The position numbers and the translations under genes were made by a program. A DNA stretch of 64,000 nucleotides. Origin: an uncultured Treponema sp. GTDB lineage: Bacteria > Spirochaetota > Spirochaetia > Treponematales > Treponemataceae. Under the pieces are notes generated by a model, which searched no databases, was not told the DNA's origin, and saw only the letters and a program-made list of their open reading frames with translations. The stretch lies in the NCBI RefSeq assembly GCF_946187725.1, contig NZ_CAMHSK010000005.1:82612-146611 (forward strand), read 5' to 3'. Below are positions 29,691-37,529 of this stretch, piece after piece (the stretch's first letter is position 1; each line of letters begins with the position of its first letter).

Positions 29691-32204
29691 ATGTTAGAAG
29701 AAGAAAAAACACCGGAAGGTGGAACGGTCATAAAGATTCCGATTGAGGATGAGGTCAAGCAGGCTTACATCGACTATTCTATGTCGGTAATTGTTCAGCG
29801 AGCTTTGCCTGATGTCCGCGATGGTCTCAAACCTGTTCACCGGCGAATCATGTATGCGATGGACACTTTGCACCTGGCTTCGGGCGGGAAGACTAAAAAA
29901 TGCGCTACCATTGTCGGTGAAGTTTTGGGTCACTATCATCCGCACGGAGACGCTTCTGTTTATGATGCCCTTGTACGCTTGGGTCAGGATTTTTCTCAGC
30001 GATATACAACTGTAACTCCGCAGGGTAACTTTGGTACGATTGCGGGAGATCCTCCTGCGGCTTACCGATACACTGAGGCAAAGATGTCAAAAATCACCGA
30101 AGAGATGGTTTCTGACATTTCAAAGAACACGGTCGACATGGTGGCAAACTTTGACGACACCACAAAAGAACCGGCTGTTCTTCCGGCAAACTTTCCGTTC
30201 CTTCTTTGTAACGGTACGACAGGTATTGCCGTCGGTATGGCGACTAACATGCCGACCCACAACCTTCGTGAAGTTGCTTCTGCAATTGCGGCTTACATCG
30301 ACAATCCTGAGATTTCAATTGATGAGTTGATGAAGCACATCAAAGGTCCGGATTTTCCGACTGGCGGCATCATTTATGGTCGTGAAGGAATCAAAAAGGC
30401 TTATAGAACAGGCCGTGGTAAAATCACAATCCGCTCAAAATTCACTATTGAAACTGATAAGCGCGGACACGAAAAAATCGTCTTTACCGAAGTTCCGTAC
30501 GGCGTAAACACAACCAACATCATCAAGAAAATAAACCAGCTCAAAGATGACAAAATCATCGAGGGAATTGCTGATGCAAACGACGAGACTTCAGACCGCG
30601 TTGGTATGCGTCTTGTCGTCGAGCTTAAAAAGAACGCGATTACAAAAATCGTTTTGAATCAGCTTTTCTCAAAGACAGAGCTTCAGTCAAATTTCGGTGT
30701 AATCAATCTTGCTCTTGTTCCAGTCAATAAAGATTCGGGCGTGCGCTATGACGAGCCTGGAATGCTTACTCTGCCGGACGTTTACTTGAAGCCGCAGATT
30801 CTCAACTTGAAGCAGCTCATTCAGTATTTCGTAAATCATCGTGATGAAGTTATCACACGCCGCACGATTTATGATCTCAAAGTTGCTAAGCACCGAATGC
30901 ACATTTTGCAGGCTTTGATTACTGCAATCAACAACATCGACGAAGTAATCAAGATTATCCGCGGAAGCGACACCACAGAGCAGGCTAAGCTCCGTTTGGA
31001 AGAAAGATTTAATTTTGATGATGAGCAGGCACAGGCAATCGTCGATATGCAGCTCAAACGCCTTACTCATTTGCAGATTGAAGATTTGCAGAAAGAAATC
31101 CGCGAACTTCAGGCATTGATTGATCACTTGGAAGATTTGCTTGCTCACCATGAGAAGATTCTTGCTCTTATCAAAGACGAGACAAATGCGCTTGCTGATA
31201 AATACGGCGATGACAGACGAACTGACATCGTTGCTGATGAAGTCGAAGAAATCAACACAGAGGACATGATTAAAGAAGAAGAAGTCGTCGTAATGATTTC
31301 TAAGATGGGTTACATTAAGCGAGTTCCTCTTACACTTTATAAAGCTCAGGCAAAAGGCGGAAAAGGAAGTCTCAGTGCAAACCTTATCGAAGACGATTAC
31401 ATTAATCAGATTTTCATTGCTACGACAAAATCTTACATTACTTTCATGACAAATGAAGGAAAGGCTTACTGGATTAAAGTTCACGAGATTCCTGAGTCAG
31501 GCAGAAGCAGTCGTGGTTCAAGCGTTAAGTCACTGCTTCAGGTTTCTGCTGATGAAGAAATTACAACTATCGTAACGATGAAAGAATTTTCTGACGATTT
31601 GTTCATTTTCATGGCAACTGCAAATGGTGTTGTAAAAAAATGTCAGGTAACAGAGTTTTCAAATGCAAAAACACGCGGCGTAATCGCAATTAAGCTAAAA
31701 GATGGTGATAAATTAGTATCTTCTATTTTGACAAGTGGTAATCATGAAGTTATGCTAGTCACCCGTAGAGGTCAAGCACTTCGAATAAATGAGGAAGATG
31801 TCAGACCAATGGGTCGCGCTAGTTCAGGTGTAACTGGAATCAGACTGAGCCAGGGAGATGAACTTGCGGCCGCAATCTGTGTTGAAGAAGGAAAAGACGC
31901 ACTTGTAATCACCGAAAAAGGAATAGGAAAACGCGTTGATTTCGAAGAATTTGGTCAGCATGGTAGAGGAACTGGTGGACAGCGAATTTTTGGTAATACA
32001 GATAACAAAGGTGAGATAATCGGTGCTCTTGCTGTTTCAGAAGAGGCAGAACTTATCTGTATGACAGGTCAGGGTAAAACTCTTCGAATAAAAGCTGCAA
32101 CTGTATCGAAGCAGGGTAGGGGTGCATCTGGAACAAGAGTCATAAATATTGATTCTCCAGATTATGTAGTTGGTTTCGATAGTGTTGTACAGGAGAAGGA
32201 ATAA
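29691..32204 (+). CDS. gyrA: DNA gyrase subunit A
   Basis: The breakage-reunion subunit. VIVQRALPDVRDGLKPVHRRIMYAM and GHYHPHGDASVYDALVRLGQDFSQRY cover the helix-turn-helix and quinolone-determining region; the catalytic Tyr is in AAYRYTEAKM (about residue 125). Six C-terminal beta-pinwheel repeats follow from about 515. The GyrA-box position reads AQAKGGKGS instead of the usual QRRGGKG. At 837 aa the length is normal. It starts 12 nt after the HARE-HTH gene, so gyrA may be co-transcribed with accessory genes. Confidence 0.97.
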   Translation: MLEEEKTPEGGTVIKIPIEDEVKQAYIDYSMSVIVQRALPDVRDGLKPVHRRIMYAMDTLHLASGGKTKKCATIVGEVLGHYHPHGDASVYDALVRLGQDFSQRYTTVTPQGNFGTIAGDPPAAYRYTEAKMSKITEEMVSDISKNTVDMVANFDDTTKEPAVLPANFPFLLCNGTTGIAVGMATNMPTHNLREVASAIAAYIDNPEISIDELMKHIKGPDFPTGGIIYGREGIKKAYRTGRGKITIRSKFTIETDKRGHEKIVFTEVPYGVNTTNIIKKINQLKDDKIIEGIADANDETSDRVGMRLVVELKKNAITKIVLNQLFSKTELQSNFGVINLALVPVNKDSGVRYDEPGMLTLPDVYLKPQILNLKQLIQYFVNHRDEVITRRTIYDLKVAKHRMHILQALITAINNIDEVIKIIRGSDTTEQAKLRLEERFNFDDEQAQAIVDMQLKRLTHLQIEDLQKEIRELQALIDHLEDLLAHHEKILALIKDETNALADKYGDDRRTDIVADEVEEINTEDMIKEEEVVVMISKMGYIKRVPLTLYKAQAKGGKGSLSANLIEDDYINQIFIATTKSYITFMTNEGKAYWIKVHEIPESGRSSRGSSVKSLLQVSADEEITTIVTMKEFSDDLFIFMATANGVVKKCQVTEFSNAKTRGVIAIKLKDGDKLVSSILTSGNHEVMLVTRRGQALRINEEDVRPMGRASSGVTGIRLSQGDELAAAICVEEGKDALVITEKGIGKRVDFEEFGQHGRGTGGQRIFGNTDNKGEIIGALAVSEEAELICMTGQGKTLRIKAATVSKQGRGASGTRVINIDSPDYVVGFDSVVQEKE

Positions 32205-32257
32205 AACAAAAAGAGAATTTATAAAGCATAAATTTGAGAAAAAAAGTTAAATTTATG

Positions 32258-32286
32258 CTGACAAAAGTTCGTTTGTAATATACAAT
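32258..32286 (+). promoter_or_regulatory. Promoter downstream of gyrA
   Basis: CTGACA (32258-32263), a 17-bp spacer and TACAAT (32281-32286): a good sigma-70 promoter pointing to the small RNA candidate at 32293. Confidence 0.65.
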
Positions 32287-32292
32287 ACTTTT

Positions 32293-32396
32293 GGGGATAG
32301 GTAGTGGCATCAATCACTTTCTTCTTCGTTCATATCTAGTGATTGATAATAACCATCAGGCGACCGTAGAGACTTCAGAGTCTCTACGGTTTTTTT
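32293..32396 (+). ncRNA. Candidate small RNA downstream of gyrA
   Basis: It follows the promoter at 32258-32286. The roughly 104-nt transcript would hold a hairpin with arms ATCAATCACT (about 32309-32318) and AGTGATTGAT (about 32338-32347). It ends in a perfect 11-bp terminator hairpin ACCGTAGAGAC/GTCTCTACGGT (32363-32390) with a seven-T tail. No open frame of note. It is not recognised as a known RNA family. It could instead be only a gyrA terminator with a fortuitous promoter. Confidence 0.55.
32363..32396 (+). terminator. Strong intrinsic terminator
   Basis: A perfect 11-bp stem with a 6-nt loop followed by seven T. It ends any read-through from gyrA and the putative small RNA, isolating the origin region. 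Confidence 0.9.
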
Positions 32397-32477
32397 ATGG
32401 CTTGGTGGATTTTAGTTTAAGTTTGATATTAGCTATTAGTCAAATGATTTATTACATCTCTTAATAAATATATTTTA

Positions 32478-33478
32478 TGTTCCACATGAAACAATTTTTT
32501 ATCCACAAATTCTTAATAACTTGGGGATAAGTATGTTTTTCAACAATATATGCACATTTTGTGGATAAGTTTGTTTCACATGAAACATTAAGTTATCCAC
32601 AATTTTTTCACAAAATGTGGATAAATAACTTATAGGATTAGGAGTTCGTTTGTTTAATTGGTAGAATGCTGAAATGAAATCTAATGTTTCCTTTGAAACA
32701 AAAGCATTATTTTGAAAGTATAATTGAGAGCTTATGTTTTCAATTTCTCTGTTCTAGGGATTAACTAATTTAAGAGTTGATAAAACTTACAAAAGAAGGG
32801 TGTAATTATCTAGTATCTAGGGATAGTGTTTTTTTGTTCGTTAGTTCATTGATTTTTATATGTTATTTGTGTTTCATGTGGAACATTTTATTTTTCTTGT
32901 TACTAAATTTTAAACAAATAAGGAAGTTTACTGAAAGAACATGATGAGATATTTGTTTCGATTATCGCCAATTTCAAAACAAATTGAATTTCAAAAAATT
33001 TTATGGGATATTGAGTCTGTTGCAATTTCTTTTCTAGAATGAATTCTTCTGAAATTCGTAAATTGTTTCTTTAATAGTCTTTTAGTAGTGAAGGTGTTTA
33101 TGCAAATCTTTGGTCATAAAATAATCATTTTCTTGTTCTTGTTTTTTTTCTTTATGTTTCATGTGAAACGAATTAGTCAGCTGAACAAATATCTAATACA
33201 TTTGGGAAAATAGATGTTGTTGCTATTTGGCTGAGTATTTAATTCATTATTGAAATTAAGAAGTGTCTTATCTGCGTTTCATGTGAAACAATTTTTTATC
33301 CACAAATTCTTAATAACTTGTGGATAAGTCTCTTTTTATCAACATGTTTTACACAATTTGTGGAAAAGTCTTGATAAAGAAAGATATGAATCTTTCCGTT
33401 AAGTGTAGAATGAATATAAAGTCAAATAGACTATGACTTGCCAGTTTTTCTGAATTTTTGAAAGTTTCATATGAAACA
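32478..33478. promoter_or_regulatory. Cluster of seven parS-like ParB sites with variant core
   Basis: 16-bp palindromes resembling TGTTTCACGTGAAACA lie at 32478-32493, 32572-32587, 32685-32700 (degenerate), 32870-32885, 33155-33170, 33275-33290 and 33463-33478. All keep the GTTYC/GAAAC arms, but none has the canonical CACGTG centre: they read CACATG, CATGTG, CATATG or, at 32685, CCTTTG. The number, spacing and place next to the origin argue for the ParB loading region. Confidence 0.7.
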
Positions 33479-33564
33479 ACAATTTGTAAAATTTTTATTG
33501 CTCTGGATTCCTGCGTTATTCGATATACAAACTGATTTAATGGTTTGTCCTGTCTGTATATGCG

Positions 33565-33833
33565 TTAACTAAAGTTTGTAAGAGTTTAAGTAATTGAGGA
33601 GTTAAATTCTCGTATTCTTAACTAAAGTTTGTGCGGATATTTGTGAATTCCTTTTATATAGAGATTCGGGATAAGATTCTAACTAAAGATTGCCTGATAA
33701 AAAAAACGCGATGTTTGAATCAAAAAATCTCAATCCAGATAATAAACATTTTCTAGTTTGATTTTTCTTTTTCCAATTCATCGCGTTTGAAGGAATATGA
33801 TGTGTTATCCTGGAATTAACTAAGGTTTGTGCG
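33565..33833 (+). repeat. Four direct repeats TTAACTAAAGTTTGTGCG
   Basis: Copies at 33565-33579 (first 15 bases), 33618-33635, 33680-33692 (diverged, lacking the first T) and 33816-33833 (one change). All have the same orientation, spaced about 53, 61 and 137 bp. They look like iterons for a sequence-specific DNA-binding protein; none matches the DnaA or parS consensus. Confidence 0.6.
33704..33788. repeat. Long imperfect inverted repeat
   Basis: Arms AAACGCGATG (33704-33713) and CATCGCGTTT (33779-33788) are perfect. Inside them AAAAAATC faces GATTTTT, about 65 nt apart. A run of A precedes and T follows, so it could act as a terminator for either strand or form a cruciform between two of the direct repeats. 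Confidence 0.45.
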
Positions 33834-33838
33834 CTTTT

Positions 33839-34750
33839 TTAGTCAATGAACTCCGAAACAATTGTTTTTACCGAGGTTAGATAAGTGGCACCAAACATAT
33901 TTAAATGATTTAGAAGGTGATAAAGGTTGTATAAGTCTCTTCTTTCGTTATAGCCAGGAAGAATTGGATTTGATTCTTTATATGCGTCATAGAATTCTTT
34001 TGGAAATCCACCGAATAGTTCTGTCATGGCTAAATCTGCTTCGGCATTTCCAACATAGCATGCTGGGTCAATAAGCCACGCTTTTCCATCTGAACCACAC
34101 ATTATATTTCCGCTCCATAAGTCTCCATGAAGAATAGATGCTTTTTCTGGTTCAATTAGAAAATCTTCAAGATGATCCAACAGTTTTGTAATTTTAGCGC
34201 GGTCGGTTTCATCAAAATATGATTCTGCACTTTTAAATTGAGGGACTAGTCGGTTATCTCTGAAAAATGAAATCCAGCTATCGTCCGCTGAATTTTTTTG
34301 AACTCTTGCTCCGATAAAGTTGTCTTCTATAAATCCGAACTTTCCCCCGGTAACGAATTCTCTTGTGTCTGCTTTGTGCATTGCTGCAAGATCTTGTGCA
34401 AACAGTTCCCAATAATTAGATTTTTTTATTGCCGGTTCAATATAGTCTAAAAAAAGAAAGCTGTAACCGACCTCTTGTCCTTCATCTGTGCCGGTGCAAA
34501 GAATTTTTGGTGTAGCGATAGTTTTTGTTTCTGCAATTGCAGAAAGGCCTTTTGCTTCTGCGGTGAAGAAAGCAGCATTTTCTTTTGCATTTGCCTTCAT
34601 AAAAATTGATTTTCCATTATTCAGATGAAGTGCATAGGCTTTGTTAATATCGCCTCCTGAAAGTCTGTCTGTTCGTACAATAGAAATCGAATTCCCGAAA
34701 AGCGAGACAAGAGCCTCTGCAAGTGATTTGAAATTTGCTGGTGTAGTCAT
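33839..34750 (-). CDS. Fructosamine-kinase-family protein
   Basis: A 303-aa aminoglycoside-phosphotransferase-like fold: RTDRLSGGDINKAYALHLNNGKSIFMKAN (ATP-binding lobe with catalytic Lys), YSFLFLDYIE hinge, the catalytic loop ILHGDLWSGNIMCG and the metal motif WLIDPACYVGNAEADLAM. These match fructosamine 3-kinase/ketosamine kinase, which phosphorylates glycated amines. TTGACC with an AAGAAT hexamer a few bases before ATG 34750 suggests a leaderless mRNA. It is oriented leftward towards the origin region. Confidence 0.85.
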   Translation of the reverse strand: MTTPANFKSLAEALVSLFGNSISIVRTDRLSGGDINKAYALHLNNGKSIFMKANAKENAAFFTAEAKGLSAIAETKTIATPKILCTGTDEGQEVGYSFLFLDYIEPAIKKSNYWELFAQDLAAMHKADTREFVTGGKFGFIEDNFIGARVQKNSADDSWISFFRDNRLVPQFKSAESYFDETDRAKITKLLDHLEDFLIEPEKASILHGDLWSGNIMCGSDGKAWLIDPACYVGNAEADLAMTELFGGFPKEFYDAYKESNPILPGYNERRDLYNLYHLLNHLNMFGATYLTSVKTIVSEFID

Positions 34751-34921
34751 GTTTTATTCTTGCATTGAATTGATTTTTGGGTCAAGGTCTGTTTTTTTAG
34801 TCTTTAGGAGAGAGTGTGTTTTTTTCTATAATATGGGGTGGTTTCTTAAAATTTTTCTTGTTGAATTTCAAATTCTGTTGCATAATAGTTTAGCAGTTTT
34901 ATAGTTTCTTTAAGGATTGTT

Positions 34922-37414
34922 ATGTTTAAGCAAAAGAATCTTATTTTAGCAAGAAATATATTTATCACTTTAGGCTTCATGTGTCTCTTACTTACACTTG
35001 TATTTCTGTTAAGATTTGTGACGATTAGAATCGAGAAAAATACTCTCATGCAGGCACCTGTTGAAGTATCCCATCGAGTTCTATTCATTAGTTCTTATAA
35101 TCCGCTTTATTTTACTTATGAGTCGCAGAAAAAAGGACTTGATAAAAGTCTTTATCCACATGGAATAGAATATGATGTTTTTTTTATGGATTCAATTGCA
35201 CGAGGAAATTCAAATTTCTCGATGCTGTATCAAGTCATGAAGGCTAAGCTTGTTAATGTGAAAAAGTATGAGGCAATCCTTCTTGGAGACGATGCTGCAC
35301 TTCGATTTGCACTGGCCTATCATGATGAGCTTTTCCCCAAAATGCCGATGATTTTTTTCGGTATAAATGATTACGACCTTGCTGTAAAAGCATCCCAAAC
35401 ACCATATTTTACAGGTCTGTATGAAAACGATTATCTTGAAGAAACGATGATGCTTGCCATGAAGCTTTTTCCTGAGAGAAAAACTTTTGTCGCCCTGCAT
35501 GATCAAACGGAATCTGGACTTGAAGATATAAACATTTTCTGGTCTTTCCGAGACAAATTTCCCCAGTATGCGTTTGTTGATTTGAACACATCGTTGCTTA
35601 CAAAAAATGAGTTGATTTTTTTACTTGAATCCCTTCCGAAAGATGCACTTCTTTTTTACATGAACTGTTATTCCGATAAAACTGGAAATATCTATTCAAT
35701 TCGTTCGCGTACAAGTCTTGTCGTTCGTTCTGCTCATGTTCCGATTTTCCGAAACTATGTTGGTGGTGAAGGAATGGGCATTCTCGGCGGTGTTGTTATG
35801 GATGTTGAAGAACAGTGCAATATGGCCGGAAATATGCTTGTTCGACTTTTTTCTGGTGAGGATCTGGAAAATATAGATTTTATTGAAAAAACACCAAGTA
35901 GAACAATTTTTGATTATTCACTATTAAATGAATACAAATTAGATTTGAAACTTCTTCCTGTGGATACTCTTTTTTATAACCGCCCGATTTCTTTTATGGA
36001 GCAATATGGTGACATTCTTCCTGTTGTAATCATGCTTGTAACTACGCTCCTTATGCTTGTGTTATCGTCGCGAATCGGTTCTCATGTAGCAAAAAAACTT
36101 GTAAAAGATTTGAGTGTATCCCGTGACAAACTTCTTGCGTCTGAAGAGCAATTGCGTTATCAGGCCGAGTATGATGAAGTTCTTGATATTTACAACCGAC
36201 GGACTGTTACGAACTGGCTCGTTAATACCATGACAGAAAAAGATATTTACTCTGTCCTTATTATTGATATTGATGATTTCAAGATGCTTAATGAAAATTA
36301 CGGTCATTCGCTCGCAGACAGTATTTTGCAGTATCTGGTTGCTTTGATAAAAGGCATGGCGGAAGATGGGGATTGGAAAGTTGCAAGGTTTGGTGGAGAT
36401 GAATTTCTTATCGTTATTCCGAATGAACAACTTACAATGGAATGTCAGACTGTAAAAAAACTTTTCGCAGCTTTGAGAGAGCCTATTCCTCTTGGGGATG
36501 AGACTCTTGCAATTACGGCATCTATAGGCGCTTCTTGTTCTGACGGAATAACTTCACCGGACCAGCATATTGTTAATGCTGAAGGTGCGATGTATGAAGC
36601 CAAAAATCGTGGAAAAAATGGAATTGTCATTTATGACGATGAAATGAAGAAAAAGGCAATCGATGAAATTCGAATCAAAGATAAACTTCTTCATGCTTTT
36701 GAAAACGATGGATTCCAAATGGTTTATCAGCCGCAAATCGATTCACAGACAAAATTAGTCAGTGGATATGAAGCTCTGGTACGAATGAAGGAGCCGGGGA
36801 TTTATCCAGGTCAGTTTATCCCTGTTGCTGAACGAAGCGGTTGGATTTGGAAAATCGGACGAATTACAACAGAGCTTGTAATTAAACAACTTGCAGCCTG
36901 GCGTGATGCTGGAAAAGAACTTCATCCGGTTTCAGTTAACTTTTCTGGCAATCAGCTCAATGATCATGGTTATATAGATTTTGTTGAGGATTTGCTTAAA
37001 AAATATGATATTCCGCCGCATTTCCTGGAGATTGAAATTACCGAAGGCTTATTCCTTGAAAAGAGTGCTTTAGCAGATGAAATTTTCAAACGTTTTAAGG
37101 CCCTTGGAATCCGCTTGCTCATGGATGATTTTGGTACTGGTTATTCGTCACTTGGTTATCTGACTTATATTCCTGTTGATGTTATAAAACTCGATAAGTC
37201 TCTAGTTGACACATATCTGGTCGATGGAAAAGATTCGTTTATCAAAAACATTATTCATCTCATGCATGATTTGAATAAGGATATGATTATCGAAGGTGTT
37301 GAGGAAGAATGGCAGTTTAAGCGTCTCCGAGAATTTGGTGCGGATACGATTCAGGGCTATTACTTCTCTAAACCGATTCCGCCTGGCGAAGCTATTGATT
37401 TTAAGGTCAAATAG
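34922..37414 (+). CDS. Membrane GGDEF-EAL c-di-GMP enzyme with periplasmic sensor
   Basis: An N-terminal membrane helix (about 8-32) is followed by a 310-residue periplasmic sensor resembling ABC-type substrate-binding domains (VLFISSYNPLYFTYESQKKGLDKSL...IFFGINDYDLAV), then a second helix (about 360-385). The GGDEF domain is at about 410-570 with an intact RFGGDEFLIVI. The EAL domain (about 575-825) has YEALVRM, EITEGLFLEKS, MDDFGTGYSSLGYL and TIQGYYFSKPIPPGEA, all key motifs present. It may both make and degrade c-di-GMP in response to an external ligand. Confidence 0.92.
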   Translation: MFKQKNLILARNIFITLGFMCLLLTLVFLLRFVTIRIEKNTLMQAPVEVSHRVLFISSYNPLYFTYESQKKGLDKSLYPHGIEYDVFFMDSIARGNSNFSMLYQVMKAKLVNVKKYEAILLGDDAALRFALAYHDELFPKMPMIFFGINDYDLAVKASQTPYFTGLYENDYLEETMMLAMKLFPERKTFVALHDQTESGLEDINIFWSFRDKFPQYAFVDLNTSLLTKNELIFLLESLPKDALLFYMNCYSDKTGNIYSIRSRTSLVVRSAHVPIFRNYVGGEGMGILGGVVMDVEEQCNMAGNMLVRLFSGEDLENIDFIEKTPSRTIFDYSLLNEYKLDLKLLPVDTLFYNRPISFMEQYGDILPVVIMLVTTLLMLVLSSRIGSHVAKKLVKDLSVSRDKLLASEEQLRYQAEYDEVLDIYNRRTVTNWLVNTMTEKDIYSVLIIDIDDFKMLNENYGHSLADSILQYLVALIKGMAEDGDWKVARFGGDEFLIVIPNEQLTMECQTVKKLFAALREPIPLGDETLAITASIGASCSDGITSPDQHIVNAEGAMYEAKNRGKNGIVIYDDEMKKKAIDEIRIKDKLLHAFENDGFQMVYQPQIDSQTKLVSGYEALVRMKEPGIYPGQFIPVAERSGWIWKIGRITTELVIKQLAAWRDAGKELHPVSVNFSGNQLNDHGYIDFVEDLLKKYDIPPHFLEIEITEGLFLEKSALADEIFKRFKALGIRLLMDDFGTGYSSLGYLTYIPVDVIKLDKSLVDTYLVDGKDSFIKNIIHLMHDLNKDMIIEGVEEEWQFKRLREFGADTIQGYYFSKPIPPGEAIDFKVK

Positions 37415-37529
37415 GCTGGCTGAAAATGTTTGAAAAATGAACAAATCTTTCGAAAAAGCCTGAAACTCTAACGCGCTGTTACAATTGTAAGATAAAGACA
37501 AATCCACCTTAATGGGGTATAATAAAACT

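Larger units (their letters stand above)
32397..33838. other. Gene-free candidate origin / segregation region
   Basis: A stretch of 1.4 kb without a credible gene, strongly AT-rich. Perfect DnaA boxes TTATCCACA occur on the plus strand at 32499-32507, 32593-32601 and 33296-33304, and on the minus strand at 32560-32568, 32616-32624 and 33319-33327. Near-matches are at 32522-32530 and 33359-33367. Boxes are mostly in inverted pairs. About 45 bp around 32486-32531 is repeated at 33283-33328. Seven parS-like palindromes and four 18-bp direct repeats complete it. This fits oriC or a major DnaA-binding locus. Confidence 0.7.

Noticed and set aside
30687..31484. 265-aa leftward frame inside gyrA
   Set aside because: Antisense shadow of a highly conserved essential gene.
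32293..32396. SRP (4.5S) RNA
   Set aside because: The conserved GGAAGCAGC-type apical loop of SRP RNA is absent.
33565..33833. CRISPR-like repeats
   Set aside because: Only four 15-19-bp copies with irregular spacing; better explained as iterons.
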